NCBI RefSeq assembly: GCF_014205015.1
Contig: NZ_JACHMO010000001.1
Span: 7,502,001-7,566,000 of the forward strand
Origin: Saccharothrix ecbatanensis
GTDB taxonomy: Bacteria; Actinomycetota; Actinomycetes; Mycobacteriales; Pseudonocardiaceae
Direction: 5' to 3'
Length of the DNA stretch: 64,000 bases
Part shown: positions 24,409 through 32,093 of the stretch, piece by piece
Position numbering within the stretch: position 1 is the stretch's first letter
Layout: every line of letters starts with the position of its first letter
Translations under genes and position numbers: made by a program
The notes under the pieces: model-generated
What the model was told of the DNA's origin: nothing
Database searches by the model: none
What the model saw: the letters and a program-made list of their open reading frames with translations, nothing else

Positions 24409-25272
24409 GTGCCGGAACTCCCCGAGGTCGAGGCGCTCGCCCACCACCTGCGCGAGCACGCCGTCGGACGACGTGTGCACCGGGTGGACGTCGCGTCGTT
24501 GCAGGTGCTGAAGACGTTCACGCCGCCCTGGACCGAGCTCCAGGGCCGCGAGGTCACGGGCGCGGGCCGGTTCGGCAAGCACCTCGACCTGGACTGCGAC
24601 GGCCTGCACCTGGTGGTGCACCTGGCGCGGGCCGGGTGGCTGCGCTGGTCCGAGCACCTGTCGGCGGCGCCGCCCAAGCCGGGCCGCGGTCCGCTGGCGC
24701 TGCGCCTGCACCTCGGTCCGCCGGGGGAGGGGCCGGGGTTCGACCTGACCGAGGCCGGCACGAAGAAGGGCCTGGCCGCGTGGGTGGTGAACGACCCGGC
24801 GGACGTCCCGGGCATCGCCCGGCTGGGGCCGGACGCGCTGTCGGTCACGCGCACCCAGCTCGAAGACCTGTTCGCCGGCCGCACCGAGCGGCTGAAGACC
24901 GCGTTGACGGACCAGACGCTGATGGCGGGCGTCGGCAACGCCTACTCCGACGAGATCATGCACACGGCCAGGCTGTCGCCGTACGCGACGGCGGGGAAGC
25001 TGCCCGCGGAGGCGTTGGACCGGCTGCACGAGGCGCTGGTGGGCGTGCTGAACGACGCGGTGGCGCGGTCGGTCGGCCAGTCGGCGGCGACGTTGAAGGG
25101 CGAGAAGCGGTCCGGGCTGCGGGTGCACGCGCGGACCGGTCTGCCGTGCCCGGTGTGCGGTGACACGGTCCGCGAGGTGTCGTTCGCGGACAAGGCGTTC
25201 CAGTACTGCCCGAAGTGCCAGACAGGCGGCAAGCCGCTCGCCGACCGGCGGCTGTCGCGGTTGCTCAAGTAA
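24409..25272 (+). CDS. Fpg/Nei-family DNA glycosylase
   Basis: A 287-aa base-excision enzyme. The start, PELPEVE, supplies the catalytic Pro and Glu after removal of the first residue. The middle has the helix-two-turn-helix LMAGVGNAYSDEIMH, and the C-terminus has a zinc finger with CPVCG and CPKC. Fpg/Nei proteins cut out oxidised purines or pyrimidines and cleave the strand. The sequence departs enough from MutM that a Nei-like or divergent actinobacterial form is likely, so no symbol is given. The GTG at 24409 has no clear ribosome-binding site. Confidence 0.9.
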   Translation: MPELPEVEALAHHLREHAVGRRVHRVDVASLQVLKTFTPPWTELQGREVTGAGRFGKHLDLDCDGLHLVVHLARAGWLRWSEHLSAAPPKPGRGPLALRLHLGPPGEGPGFDLTEAGTKKGLAAWVVNDPADVPGIARLGPDALSVTRTQLEDLFAGRTERLKTALTDQTLMAGVGNAYSDEIMHTARLSPYATAGKLPAEALDRLHEALVGVLNDAVARSVGQSAATLKGEKRSGLRVHARTGLPCPVCGDTVREVSFADKAFQYCPKCQTGGKPLADRRLSRLLK

Positions 25273-25368
25273 GAGTGCACACGGTCGTGTGGCTTAGGCC
25301 GTTCGTCGGCTGAGCCCGCCGATCGCGGGTAGTTCCTCCAGGTGTCAGACCGACCACTTGGAGGAGTC

Positions 25369-25638
25369 ATGAACCAGCGTCTCGCCGCCGCGTTGATCGG
25401 GGTCACCATGGGGCTGGCCACGTTCGCCGGATCGACCATCGCCGTCTCGGCCGCCGCGCCGGAGGCGAAGGAACCGGCGGTGCTGAACCAGGACGAGGTC
25501 TCGAAGGTGATCTGCCGCGTGTTGAAGGACCTGGACCTCTTCGACCACCCGGCGCTCGAACACCTGGTGAAACAGCTGGGGTGCAAGAAGTCGGGCGGCC
25601 CGACCTCGACCACCACCACGACCACCACGACGACCTGA
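25369..25638 (+). CDS. Small secreted protein
   Basis: An 89-aa protein with a clear signal peptide (LIGVTMGLATFAGSTIAVSAAA), a central helix with one cysteine (VSKVICRVLKDLDLFDH), a second cysteine in KQLGCKKS and a Thr run at the end. GGAGGA is five bases before the ATG at 25369, and the spacing fixes this start rather than 25342. The two cysteines may form a disulfide. No family is recognised. Confidence 0.7.
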   Translation: MNQRLAAALIGVTMGLATFAGSTIAVSAAAPEAKEPAVLNQDEVSKVICRVLKDLDLFDHPALEHLVKQLGCKKSGGPTSTTTTTTTTT

Positions 25639-25707
25639 CGCGGTCGACGGCTGCGGCGTGAGTGATCGGAGCGCACGCACTCTCCGTGATCGTTACACCC
25701 GCGGATC

Positions 25708-25719
25708 ACCCGATCGGGT
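25708..25719. promoter_or_regulatory. Perfect palindrome upstream of the LytS-type kinase
   Basis: ACCCGATCGGGT is a 12-base perfect palindrome 90 bases before the kinase start, within the 170-base gap after the small secreted protein. It could be an operator. Nothing else is recognised in this gap. Confidence 0.35.
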
Positions 25720-25808
25720 AAACAGACCGCCACGGTTGCCGCCAATTCATCGGATGGGCCTGTCTCACCGGTCCCATCCCCTTGCCTATGGGGCCACCAC
25801 GGAACAGC

Positions 25809-27068
25809 ATGGACGCCGTGCGGGACCTCCTGACCGAGCGCGCTGTGCTCGGCCTCATCGCGAGCCTGGCCGTCCTCGGCCTCTTCGTGATGCTGTGCCG
25901 TGCCCGCCGTGTGAGCACGTCCGTCGAGGACGCCGTGATGGACATGCTGCACCGCATGTCCAAGGCGTCGGCCGACCTGCGCGAAGGCCTGACCGAGGAC
26001 GCGGCCAACAAAGCCACTCCGCACCTGCGCGAGATGCTGCGGTGCGTCGCGGTCGGCATCACCGACCACGAGGGCACGTTGCTGTCGTGGGACGGCGGCG
26101 CGAACGACCACTACGAGTTTCTTCGTACCTACATCGAGCGAGCCATCGGGGAGGGACACAAGGAGCACGTCGAGCACCGCAAGCTGGACTGCGAACTGCC
26201 CGGCCCGTGCTCGCTGCACACCGCCGTGATCGTGCCCCTGGTGGTGGAGAACGAGGTCGCCGGCACGCTGATCGTGGTCAGCGGCGTGGCGAACAAGCGG
26301 CAGATCCGGATGGCGGAGGAGACCGCGCGGTTCGTCTCCACGCAGCTGGAGCTGGAAGTGCTCCAGAAGTCGCGGCAGGCGTTGGCGCAGGCCGAGGTCC
26401 GGGCGCTGCGGGCGCAGATCTCGCCGCACTTCGTCTACAACGCGCTGAACACGATCTCGTCGCTGATCCGCACCGACCCGGCGCACGCGCGCGAGCTGTT
26501 GCAGGAGTTCGCCGAGTTCACCCGCTACTCGTTCCGCACCGACGGCTTCTTCACCACGTTGTCCGACGAGCTGAAGAACATCCACCGCTACCTGACCATC
26601 GAGCAGGCGCGGTACGGGCCGAGGCTGAACGTGCGGCTGAAGGTCGCGCCCGAGGTGCTCCAGGTCGTCCTGCCGTTCCTGGTGTTGCAGCCGTTGGTGG
26701 AGAACGCGGTCCGGCACGGGCTGGCGAAGAAGCCCGGCGGCGGTGAGCTGACGATCATCGCCGAGGACAACGGCGCCGAGGCGCTGATCTCGGTCGAGGA
26801 CGACGGTGTCGGCATGGACCCGGACCGGCTCTTCGAGGACCTGAAGGACGCCCACCAGACCGGGGCGCACGTCGGCATCGGCAACATCAACCACCGGATG
26901 CGCGCGGTGTTCGGCGACGACTACGCGCTGGTCGTGGAGACCGCGCCGGACGCCGGCATGAAGATCATCCTGAAGATCCCCAAGTACCGGCCGGGCGTGC
27001 GGACGAACCTGCCCATCGTGCCGCCACGGCTGGAGGACACCACCGAACAGCCCGTCGTGCGCGCCTGA
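25809..27068 (+). CDS. LytS/YehU-type sensor histidine kinase
   Basis: A 419-aa kinase with one N-terminal membrane helix (VLGLIASLAVLGLFVML), a GAF-like sensor domain (about 80-185, with CELPGPCSLHTAVIVPLV), the His_kinase motif RAQISPHFVYNALNTI (His207) and an HATPase domain (PLVENAVRHG, DDGVGM, GIGNINHRM). This family pairs with LytTR regulators; the partner at 28241-29101 is separated by a peptidase gene. In enterobacteria the same family (BtsS, YpdA) senses pyruvate and controls carboxylate transporters. Here sodium:solute symporters follow. ATG 25809 is preferred over 25782 because protein-like sequence begins there. Confidence 0.9.
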   Translation: MDAVRDLLTERAVLGLIASLAVLGLFVMLCRARRVSTSVEDAVMDMLHRMSKASADLREGLTEDAANKATPHLREMLRCVAVGITDHEGTLLSWDGGANDHYEFLRTYIERAIGEGHKEHVEHRKLDCELPGPCSLHTAVIVPLVVENEVAGTLIVVSGVANKRQIRMAEETARFVSTQLELEVLQKSRQALAQAEVRALRAQISPHFVYNALNTISSLIRTDPAHARELLQEFAEFTRYSFRTDGFFTTLSDELKNIHRYLTIEQARYGPRLNVRLKVAPEVLQVVLPFLVLQPLVENAVRHGLAKKPGGGELTIIAEDNGAEALISVEDDGVGMDPDRLFEDLKDAHQTGAHVGIGNINHRMRAVFGDDYALVVETAPDAGMKIILKIPKYRPGVRTNLPIVPPRLEDTTEQPVVRA

Positions 27069-27071
27069 CGA

Positions 27072-27239
27072 TCAGGCGGCGGCGATCGCCAGCACGGTGA
27101 CCATCATGACCGCGCAGACGCTCCACGCGACCCACATCCAGTAGACGTGCATCGCGGTCGGGCCGTCCGCGTTCTGCCTGCCCCGGACGTCCCACCACTC
27201 GACGTAGCGCTCGAGCCAGCGGATCGGGTTGAACGTCAC
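27072..27239 (-). CDS. 55-aa single-pass membrane protein
   Basis: A short gene between the kinase and the S49 peptidase on the opposite strand. It encodes an amphipathic head (NPIRWLERYVEWWDV), a polar loop, and one membrane helix (VAWSVCAVMMVTVLAIAAA) ending at the stop. GTG at 27239 is the start; GAGCGG lies close upstream. The dense Trp content and clean hydrophobic helix on an otherwise empty strand support translation. No family is recognised. It could be a partner of the kinase or transporters, by position only. Confidence 0.5.
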   Translation of the reverse strand: MTFNPIRWLERYVEWWDVRGRQNADGPTAMHVYWMWVAWSVCAVMMVTVLAIAAA

Positions 27240-27299
27240 CGCTCGATGTTAGCCGTGTCCGCCGGTGCTTCCAGGGTGCACCGGACGTGGGAGCCCACG

Positions 27300-27313
27300 T
27301 AAGGTCGAAGCCA
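27300..27313 (+). promoter_or_regulatory. Leaderless-type promoter of the S49 peptidase
   Basis: TAAGGT at 27300-27305 lies seven bases before the ATG at 27313 with no ribosome-binding site in between, the same layout as msrA. Confidence 0.4.
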
Positions 27314-28179
27314 TGAGCGTCACGGACAAGATCGCGGCCCGGCTGCCCAGGATCGTGAGCGAGCGGACCGAGCGCGGACCCGTCGTGGCCGCCGTCCGCC
27401 TGCACGGCGTCATCACGCCGACGCCGACGCCGATGGCCCGCAACACCATCAACATGCAGAACGTGGAGAGCGCGCTGACCCGCGCGTTCGAGCACGACCG
27501 GCTGGTCGCCGTCGCGCTGCTGATCAACTCGCCGGGCGGCGCGCCGACCCAGTCGGCCCTGGTCGCCGAACGGATCCGCGAGCTGGCCGCGAAGAAGAAG
27601 GTGCCCGTCCTGGCGTTCTGCGAGGACCTGGCGGCGTCCGGCGGCTACTGGCTGGCCTGCGCGGGCGACGAGATCTACGCGCACGGCACGTCCCTGGTGG
27701 GCTCGATCGGCGTGGTGAGCGCGGGTTTCGGCCTCAACGGCCTGATCGAGCGCTACGGCGTCGAACGGCGCGTGCACACGGCGGGCGAGAACAAGGTCCG
27801 CCTCGACCCGTTCAGCCCGGAGAAGGCGGAGGACGTCGAGTGGCTGAAGGGCCTCCAGGCGCAGATGCACGAGCAGTTCGCCGCCTGGGTCAGGGAACGC
27901 CGCGGCGCGAAGCTCAAGGGCACTGACGACGAGCTGTTCAACGGCGAGGTGTGGACCGGGGCGAAGGCGCTCGAACTCGGCCTGGTGGACGGCGTCGGCA
28001 CCATGCGCGGCATCGTCGCCAAGCGCTACCCGGGCGCGGAGATCGCGATCGCCGAGCCGCGCCGACCCCTGCTCGCCCGCCTCGGACTCGCCGGCGCGAC
28101 CACCCGATCGGGCGACTTCCTGGTGGAGGGGTTGGCGGCGCTGGAAGAGCGGGCGCGCTGGTCGCGATTCGGCTTGTGA
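27313..28179 (+). CDS. S49-family serine peptidase (SppA-like)
   Basis: A 288-aa peptidase without signal peptide. The nucleophile Ser109 lies in EDLAASGGYWLA and the general base Lys161 in GENKVRLDPF, the Ser/Lys dyad of SppA. INSPGGAPTQSALVAE is the other family block. SppA-type enzymes degrade membrane-derived peptides such as cleaved signal peptides. This short form resembles actinobacterial S49 proteins with a single catalytic domain that assemble as an octamer. It sits between kinase and regulator of a two-component system, which may be chance. Confidence 0.9.
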   Translation: MSVTDKIAARLPRIVSERTERGPVVAAVRLHGVITPTPTPMARNTINMQNVESALTRAFEHDRLVAVALLINSPGGAPTQSALVAERIRELAAKKKVPVLAFCEDLAASGGYWLACAGDEIYAHGTSLVGSIGVVSAGFGLNGLIERYGVERRVHTAGENKVRLDPFSPEKAEDVEWLKGLQAQMHEQFAAWVRERRGAKLKGTDDELFNGEVWTGAKALELGLVDGVGTMRGIVAKRYPGAEIAIAEPRRPLLARLGLAGATTRSGDFLVEGLAALEERARWSRFGL

Positions 28180-28240
28180 GGTCACGGCCTCGCGCCCGTC
28201 CGGCAACCGGCGTAGACAGCGACCCCACCGGGTCGGCAAG

Positions 28241-29101
28241 ATGCGCGGCACAGTGAGTACCCCAGTGAGCAATCGCGCGGACAACACCGGCCTCCTCGTT
28301 CTGGCGGTGGACGACGAGGCACCCGGTCTGAGCGAGATCAAGTACCTGCTTGAGAGCAGCCCGCACATTCGGCGTGTGCTCACGGCCTTCGACGCGGCCG
28401 AGGCACTGCGCATCCTCCGGGGTGACTACGACGTCGAGGTGATGGACCGCACCAGGGCGGGGCTACCGCCGGTCGACGCCGTGTTCGCCGACATCAACAT
28501 GCCCGGCCTGAGCGGCACGGATCTCGCGCGCGTGCTCGGCGCGTTCCGCGCGCCACCGGCGTTGGTGTTCGTCACGGGGGTCGAGCACTCGGAGGCCGTG
28601 GTGGCGTTCGAGGTGGGCGCCTTGGACTTCGTGACCAAGCCGATCAACGAGGACCGGATCAACAAGGCGATCTCGCGGGTCGTCGAGCGGGTCGCGGCGA
28701 CACCGGCGGTCACCCCAGAGCCCACCGCGGCGGAACCGCAGGACGACGAGGTGATCCCGGTCGAGCTGGGTGGCACCATCAAGCTCGTGCCCCGGGCCAC
28801 CGTCCGCTACGTCGAAGCGCAGGGCGACTACGCGCGCCTGCACACCAGCGACGGGTCGAGCCACCTGGTGCGCATCCCGTTGGCGCAGCTGGAAGAGCGC
28901 TGGGAGAACGCCGGGTTCGTCCGGATCCACCGCTCGTTCCTGGTGGCGCTGCCGCTGGTGACCGAGCTGCGGATGACGTCGAACGGGTACGCGGTGGTGA
29001 TCGGCTCCGGCGACGGCGCGAAGGAGCTGCCGGTCAGCCGGCGGCACACGCGTGAGCTGAAGGAGAGGATCGTGCGTCCCCCCAAGAGCAGTTGGGGATG
29101 A
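28241..29101 (+). CDS. LytTR-family response regulator
   Basis: A 286-aa protein with a receiver domain (VDDEAPGL, Asp84 in VFADINMPG, Lys in VTKPIN), a Pro/Thr-rich linker and a LytTR DNA-binding domain from about residue 180 (YVEAQGDYARLHT, ENAGFVRIHRSFLV, LPVSRRH). It should be phosphorylated by the LytS-type kinase at 25809-27068. LytTR proteins bind pairs of direct repeats; the targets are probably the adjacent transport genes. ATG 28241 or GTG 28253 are both possible starts. The stop overlaps the next gene. Confidence 0.92.
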   Translation: MRGTVSTPVSNRADNTGLLVLAVDDEAPGLSEIKYLLESSPHIRRVLTAFDAAEALRILRGDYDVEVMDRTRAGLPPVDAVFADINMPGLSGTDLARVLGAFRAPPALVFVTGVEHSEAVVAFEVGALDFVTKPINEDRINKAISRVVERVAATPAVTPEPTAAEPQDDEVIPVELGGTIKLVPRATVRYVEAQGDYARLHTSDGSSHLVRIPLAQLEERWENAGFVRIHRSFLVALPLVTELRMTSNGYAVVIGSGDGAKELPVSRRHTRELKERIVRPPKSSWG

Positions 29102-29538
29102 CCAGGCACTCCGGCCCTCCCGGCCAACCGGATCAGCCGCAGCCGGGCGAACGCGATGCCTGGCTGTCGGTGTCGGCGCGCAAGAACCGCCGCCGGCGGG
29201 TGGTGCTGGCGGACCCGCGCGGACGTGGGCGCGTGCTGCGCACGATCATCGAGCTGGAGGAGCAGACCAGCGTCGGCGAGAAGCTGATCCGCGACCTGAT
29301 CCGGCAGCAGCTGCGCACGGGTCTGCTGCTGGGCGGCGGCACGCTGCTGTTCCTGGCGTCGATGCCGGTGGCGTTCTACCTCCTGCCGGGGCTGTCGGAC
29401 GTGCAGCTGGTGGGCGTGCGGCTGCCGTGGTTACTGCTCGGCCTGCTGCCGTTCCCGCTCTGCTACGGCGTCGGCTACGTGTACCGGGGGATGGCGGAGA
29501 GGCATGAGCAGGACTTCGTGAATTCGGTGGACCGGTGA
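29098..29538 (+). CDS. Small membrane protein linked to the symporter
   Basis: A 146-aa protein that starts within the regulator stop (ATGA). About 70 basic residues in the cytoplasm (SVSARKNRRRRVVLADPRG, LEEQTSVGEKLIRDLI) are followed by two membrane helices (LLLGGGTLLFLASMPVAFYL, LPWLLLGLLPFPLCYGVG). The gene order of small two-helix protein then symporter copies the DUF485-symporter pair downstream, but this one is not a clear DUF485 member. It overlaps the symporter by four bases. Confidence 0.7.
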   Translation: MTRHSGPPGQPDQPQPGERDAWLSVSARKNRRRRVVLADPRGRGRVLRTIIELEEQTSVGEKLIRDLIRQQLRTGLLLGGGTLLFLASMPVAFYLLPGLSDVQLVGVRLPWLLLGLLPFPLCYGVGYVYRGMAERHEQDFVNSVDR

Positions 29539-31340
29539 TCCAGACACCGTGGAGCCTGGTGCTCGTCGGCGTCATGGCGGTGCTGACGTTCCTGTTGGGC
29601 TACGTGGGTTCCCGCCGCGCGAACACGACACCGGACTTCCTGGTGGCCCGCCGCGCCGTGCCGGCCACCCGCAACGCCGCCGCGATCTCCGGCGAATACC
29701 TGTCCGCGGCGTCGTTCCTGGGCGTGGCGGGGCTCGTGCTGAAGGACGGCATCGACGCCCTCTGGTACCCGATCGGCTTCACCGCGGGATATCTGGCGAT
29801 GATGCTGTTCGTGGCCGCGCCGCTGCGGCGGTCGGGCGCGTACACGTTGCCGGACTTCGCCGAGGCGCGGCTGGGGTCGACGCGGCTGCGGAAGTTCTGC
29901 ACGTTCTTCGTGATCTGCATCGGCGTGCTGTACCTGGTGCCGCAGTTGCAGTCGGCCGGGTTGACGCTGAACACGATCACCGGCCTGCCCGCGTGGCTGG
30001 GCGTCGTGGTGGTGATCGCGATCGTGGTGGTGAACGTCCTCGGCGGCGGGATGCGGGCGATCACCCTGGTGCAGGCGTTCCAGTACTGGGGCAAGCTCTT
30101 CGCGATCGCCGCGCCGACGTTCGTGCTGTTCGTGCTGTTCCTCGGCGGGCCGGGCAACGGGGCGCAGCCGGTGGACTCGTCGGGTGTGCTGCGGTTCCCC
30201 GAGAACGCGAAGGTGACCACCGTCGACGACGTGCGGGTCCGGGTCGAGGTGGCGATGGAGCTGTCCGCGACCGGGATGCTGAACGGGTCGTACACGGACG
30301 GCCCGGTGTACTGGACGCCCGGCCTGTACGAGGTGGGCGAGCAGACCGAGTTGCGGTTCACCGAGGGCTCGCCGGTGCCGGTGGTGGAGGGCTCGCCGAC
30401 GTCGAACCACGACTGGCTGCGGCCCCAGACCGAGGGCCTGTCCGGGCTGTTCGAGACGTACTCGCTGATCTTCGCCACGTTCCTGGGCACGATGGGGCTG
30501 CCGCACATCCTGGTGCGCTTCTACACGAACCCGGACGGGCGGGCGGCGCGGCGCACGGCGCTGCACGTGCTGTACCTGCTGGGCCTCTTCTACCTCTTCC
30601 CGACCGTGCTGGGCGTGATCTCCCGCCAGTACCTGCCGCAGCTCCTGGTGACCGGCAAGACGGACGCGGCGGTGCTGCTGCTGCCGAGCACGATGCAGCC
30701 GAACCTGCTGGGCCAGGTGCTGGGCGCGATCGTGGCGGCGGGCGCGTTCGCGGCGTTCCTGTCCACGTCGTCGGGGCTCGTGGTGTCGGTGGCGGGCGTG
30801 GTGTCCACCGACATCCTGCCGGGCAAGGTGCGCGACTTCCGGTGGGCGACGGTGGTCACGGGCGTGGTCGGGGTCCTGCTCGCGCTGGTGCTGCCCGGGG
30901 CGGACGCGTCGTTGACGGTGGCGATGTCGTTCGCGCTGGCGGCGTCGACGTTCTGCCCGTTGCTGCTGCTGGGCATCTGGTGGCGCGGGCTGACGTGGGT
31001 CGGCGCGATGTCCGGGCTGGTGGTCGGCGGCGGGCTGGTGATCGGGTCGCAGGTGGTGACCGTGGCCAGCTCGTACACCGGGCACTGGGCGTCGCCGGTG
31101 TTCTCGCAGCCGGCGCTGGTGACGGTGCCCGTGGCGTTCCTGACCATGATCATGATCAGCAAGCTGACCGCGCGCCGGCGGCCCGAGGACGTCAGCCGGA
31201 TCCTGCTCCGGCTGCACGCGCCCGATCCGCTGGGGTTCATGCGGGACCGGGACGTGCAGCGGTTCGACACGGAGGACGAGAAGTCCCGCCAAGAGGACGG
31301 CGTGCGCCGCGACGACTCCCCGTCACCGCCGCTGCATTGA
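29535..31340 (+). CDS. Sodium:solute symporter family transporter, carboxylate type
   Basis: A 601-aa protein with about 13 membrane helices of the SSS family (ISGEYLSAASFLGVAG, FARVRFYTN-like FLGTMGLPHILVRFYTN). It has an additional periplasm-side loop of about 110 residues (around 200-310), rich in charged residues, between helices, and a 50-residue cytoplasmic tail. Relatives (ActP, MctC) carry acetate, propionate or pyruvate with Na+ or H+. The GTG start overlaps the previous stop. It belongs to the operon of the LytTR regulator. Confidence 0.88.
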   Translation: MIQTPWSLVLVGVMAVLTFLLGYVGSRRANTTPDFLVARRAVPATRNAAAISGEYLSAASFLGVAGLVLKDGIDALWYPIGFTAGYLAMMLFVAAPLRRSGAYTLPDFAEARLGSTRLRKFCTFFVICIGVLYLVPQLQSAGLTLNTITGLPAWLGVVVVIAIVVVNVLGGGMRAITLVQAFQYWGKLFAIAAPTFVLFVLFLGGPGNGAQPVDSSGVLRFPENAKVTTVDDVRVRVEVAMELSATGMLNGSYTDGPVYWTPGLYEVGEQTELRFTEGSPVPVVEGSPTSNHDWLRPQTEGLSGLFETYSLIFATFLGTMGLPHILVRFYTNPDGRAARRTALHVLYLLGLFYLFPTVLGVISRQYLPQLLVTGKTDAAVLLLPSTMQPNLLGQVLGAIVAAGAFAAFLSTSSGLVVSVAGVVSTDILPGKVRDFRWATVVTGVVGVLLALVLPGADASLTVAMSFALAASTFCPLLLLGIWWRGLTWVGAMSGLVVGGGLVIGSQVVTVASSYTGHWASPVFSQPALVTVPVAFLTMIMISKLTARRRPEDVSRILLRLHAPDPLGFMRDRDVQRFDTEDEKSRQEDGVRRDDSPSPPLH

Positions 31341-31745
31341 GCGCCGGTCGGCCCGAGCGGGCGTGCGGTCGTGAGTTCGCTCACGCCGGGTTTCGTGCCG
31401 CCGGCAGAGGTCTGGACCGCCCGTCCGGCAGCCCGCCGACCGTTCACCCTGGATGACCAGCGCGATACCGGCCGGGCCTCCGTCGGGCTTGCGCAGAGTT
31501 CCTATAGGTCTCAATCGGGTGAAGATATGCCCACCGATCTGGTTACCGGTGATTCTGATCACCGGAGTGGTTGTTCGTCTCAGCATTCCTACCGCTCATC
31601 GCATCACTCGACAGTTGAGCGCAAGCAGCCACGAAAGGTCTTTCTCGCGTGAGCCAGGTCTCCCTACGGTGCACCGCGTATCAGGAACGCACCAGGAGGA
31701 CTTACGTGTCGTTCACACCGTCGTCAAGTACGCGAGGAGGGGACC
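31341..31745. promoter_or_regulatory. 405-base regulatory region before the DUF485-symporter operon
   Basis: No protein-like long frame is seen. An inverted repeat, CCGGTGAT-TCTG-ATCACCGG, lies at 31546-31565 and could be an operator or hairpin. The AT-richer stretch 31500-31660 is the most likely promoter. LytTR target sites would be expected here but I could not fix a convincing repeat pair. The 3' end carries a leader ORF at 31706. Confidence 0.5.
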
Positions 31746-31759
31746 GTGAGCACCTCTGA
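31706..31759 (+). CDS. 17-codon leader ORF overlapping the DUF485 start
   Basis: A GTG at 31706 follows AGGAGGA at 31694-31700, an almost perfect ribosome-binding site six bases away, better than that of the real gene. It encodes 17 residues (SFTPSSSTRGGDREHL after the start) and stops at 31757-31759, fourteen bases inside the DUF485 gene in another frame. The overlap could couple translation of the transporter genes to translation of the leader. Confidence 0.45.
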   Translation: MSFTPSSSTRGGDREHL

Positions 31760-32093
31760 GCAGCACACCCCCGATGCCCAGGGCGATCACGTCTGGGTAG
31801 ATGTCCAGAACAGCCCCGACTTCGTCGAGCTGCGCCGGCGGCTTCGGAGCTTCGTCTTCCCCATGGCAGGCCTGTTCTTGGCCTGGTACGTGGCGTACGT
31901 GCTCCTCGCCGACTACGCGCACGGCTTCATGTCGACCAAGGTCGTCGGCAATATCAACGTGGGCCTGATCCTCGGCCTGCTCCAGTTCGTGTCGACGTTC
32001 GTCATCACGACGCTGTACGTGCGGCACGCGAACAAGAACCTCGACCCTTTGGCGGAGAAGCTCCGCAACGAGCTTGAAGGGGGTCAAGCGTGA
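31746..32093 (+). CDS. DUF485 membrane protein, symporter partner
   Basis: A 115-aa protein with the DUF485 layout: an acidic head with SPDFVELRRRLRSFVFP, two membrane helices (GLFLAWYVAYVLLADYA and LGLLQFVSTFVITTLYV) and a charged tail. DUF485 proteins (YjcH in E. coli) are encoded directly before acetate symporters and are thought to help them. The GTG start has GGAGGGG close upstream and lies inside the leader ORF. It overlaps the symporter gene by four bases. Confidence 0.93.
   Translation: MSTSEQHTPDAQGDHVWVDVQNSPDFVELRRRLRSFVFPMAGLFLAWYVAYVLLADYAHGFMSTKVVGNINVGLILGLLQFVSTFVITTLYVRHANKNLDPLAEKLRNELEGGQA

Noticed and set aside
31341..31652. Short frames in the gap before the DUF485 operon
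   Set aside because: No ribosome-binding site or protein-like pattern; treated as regulatory DNA.
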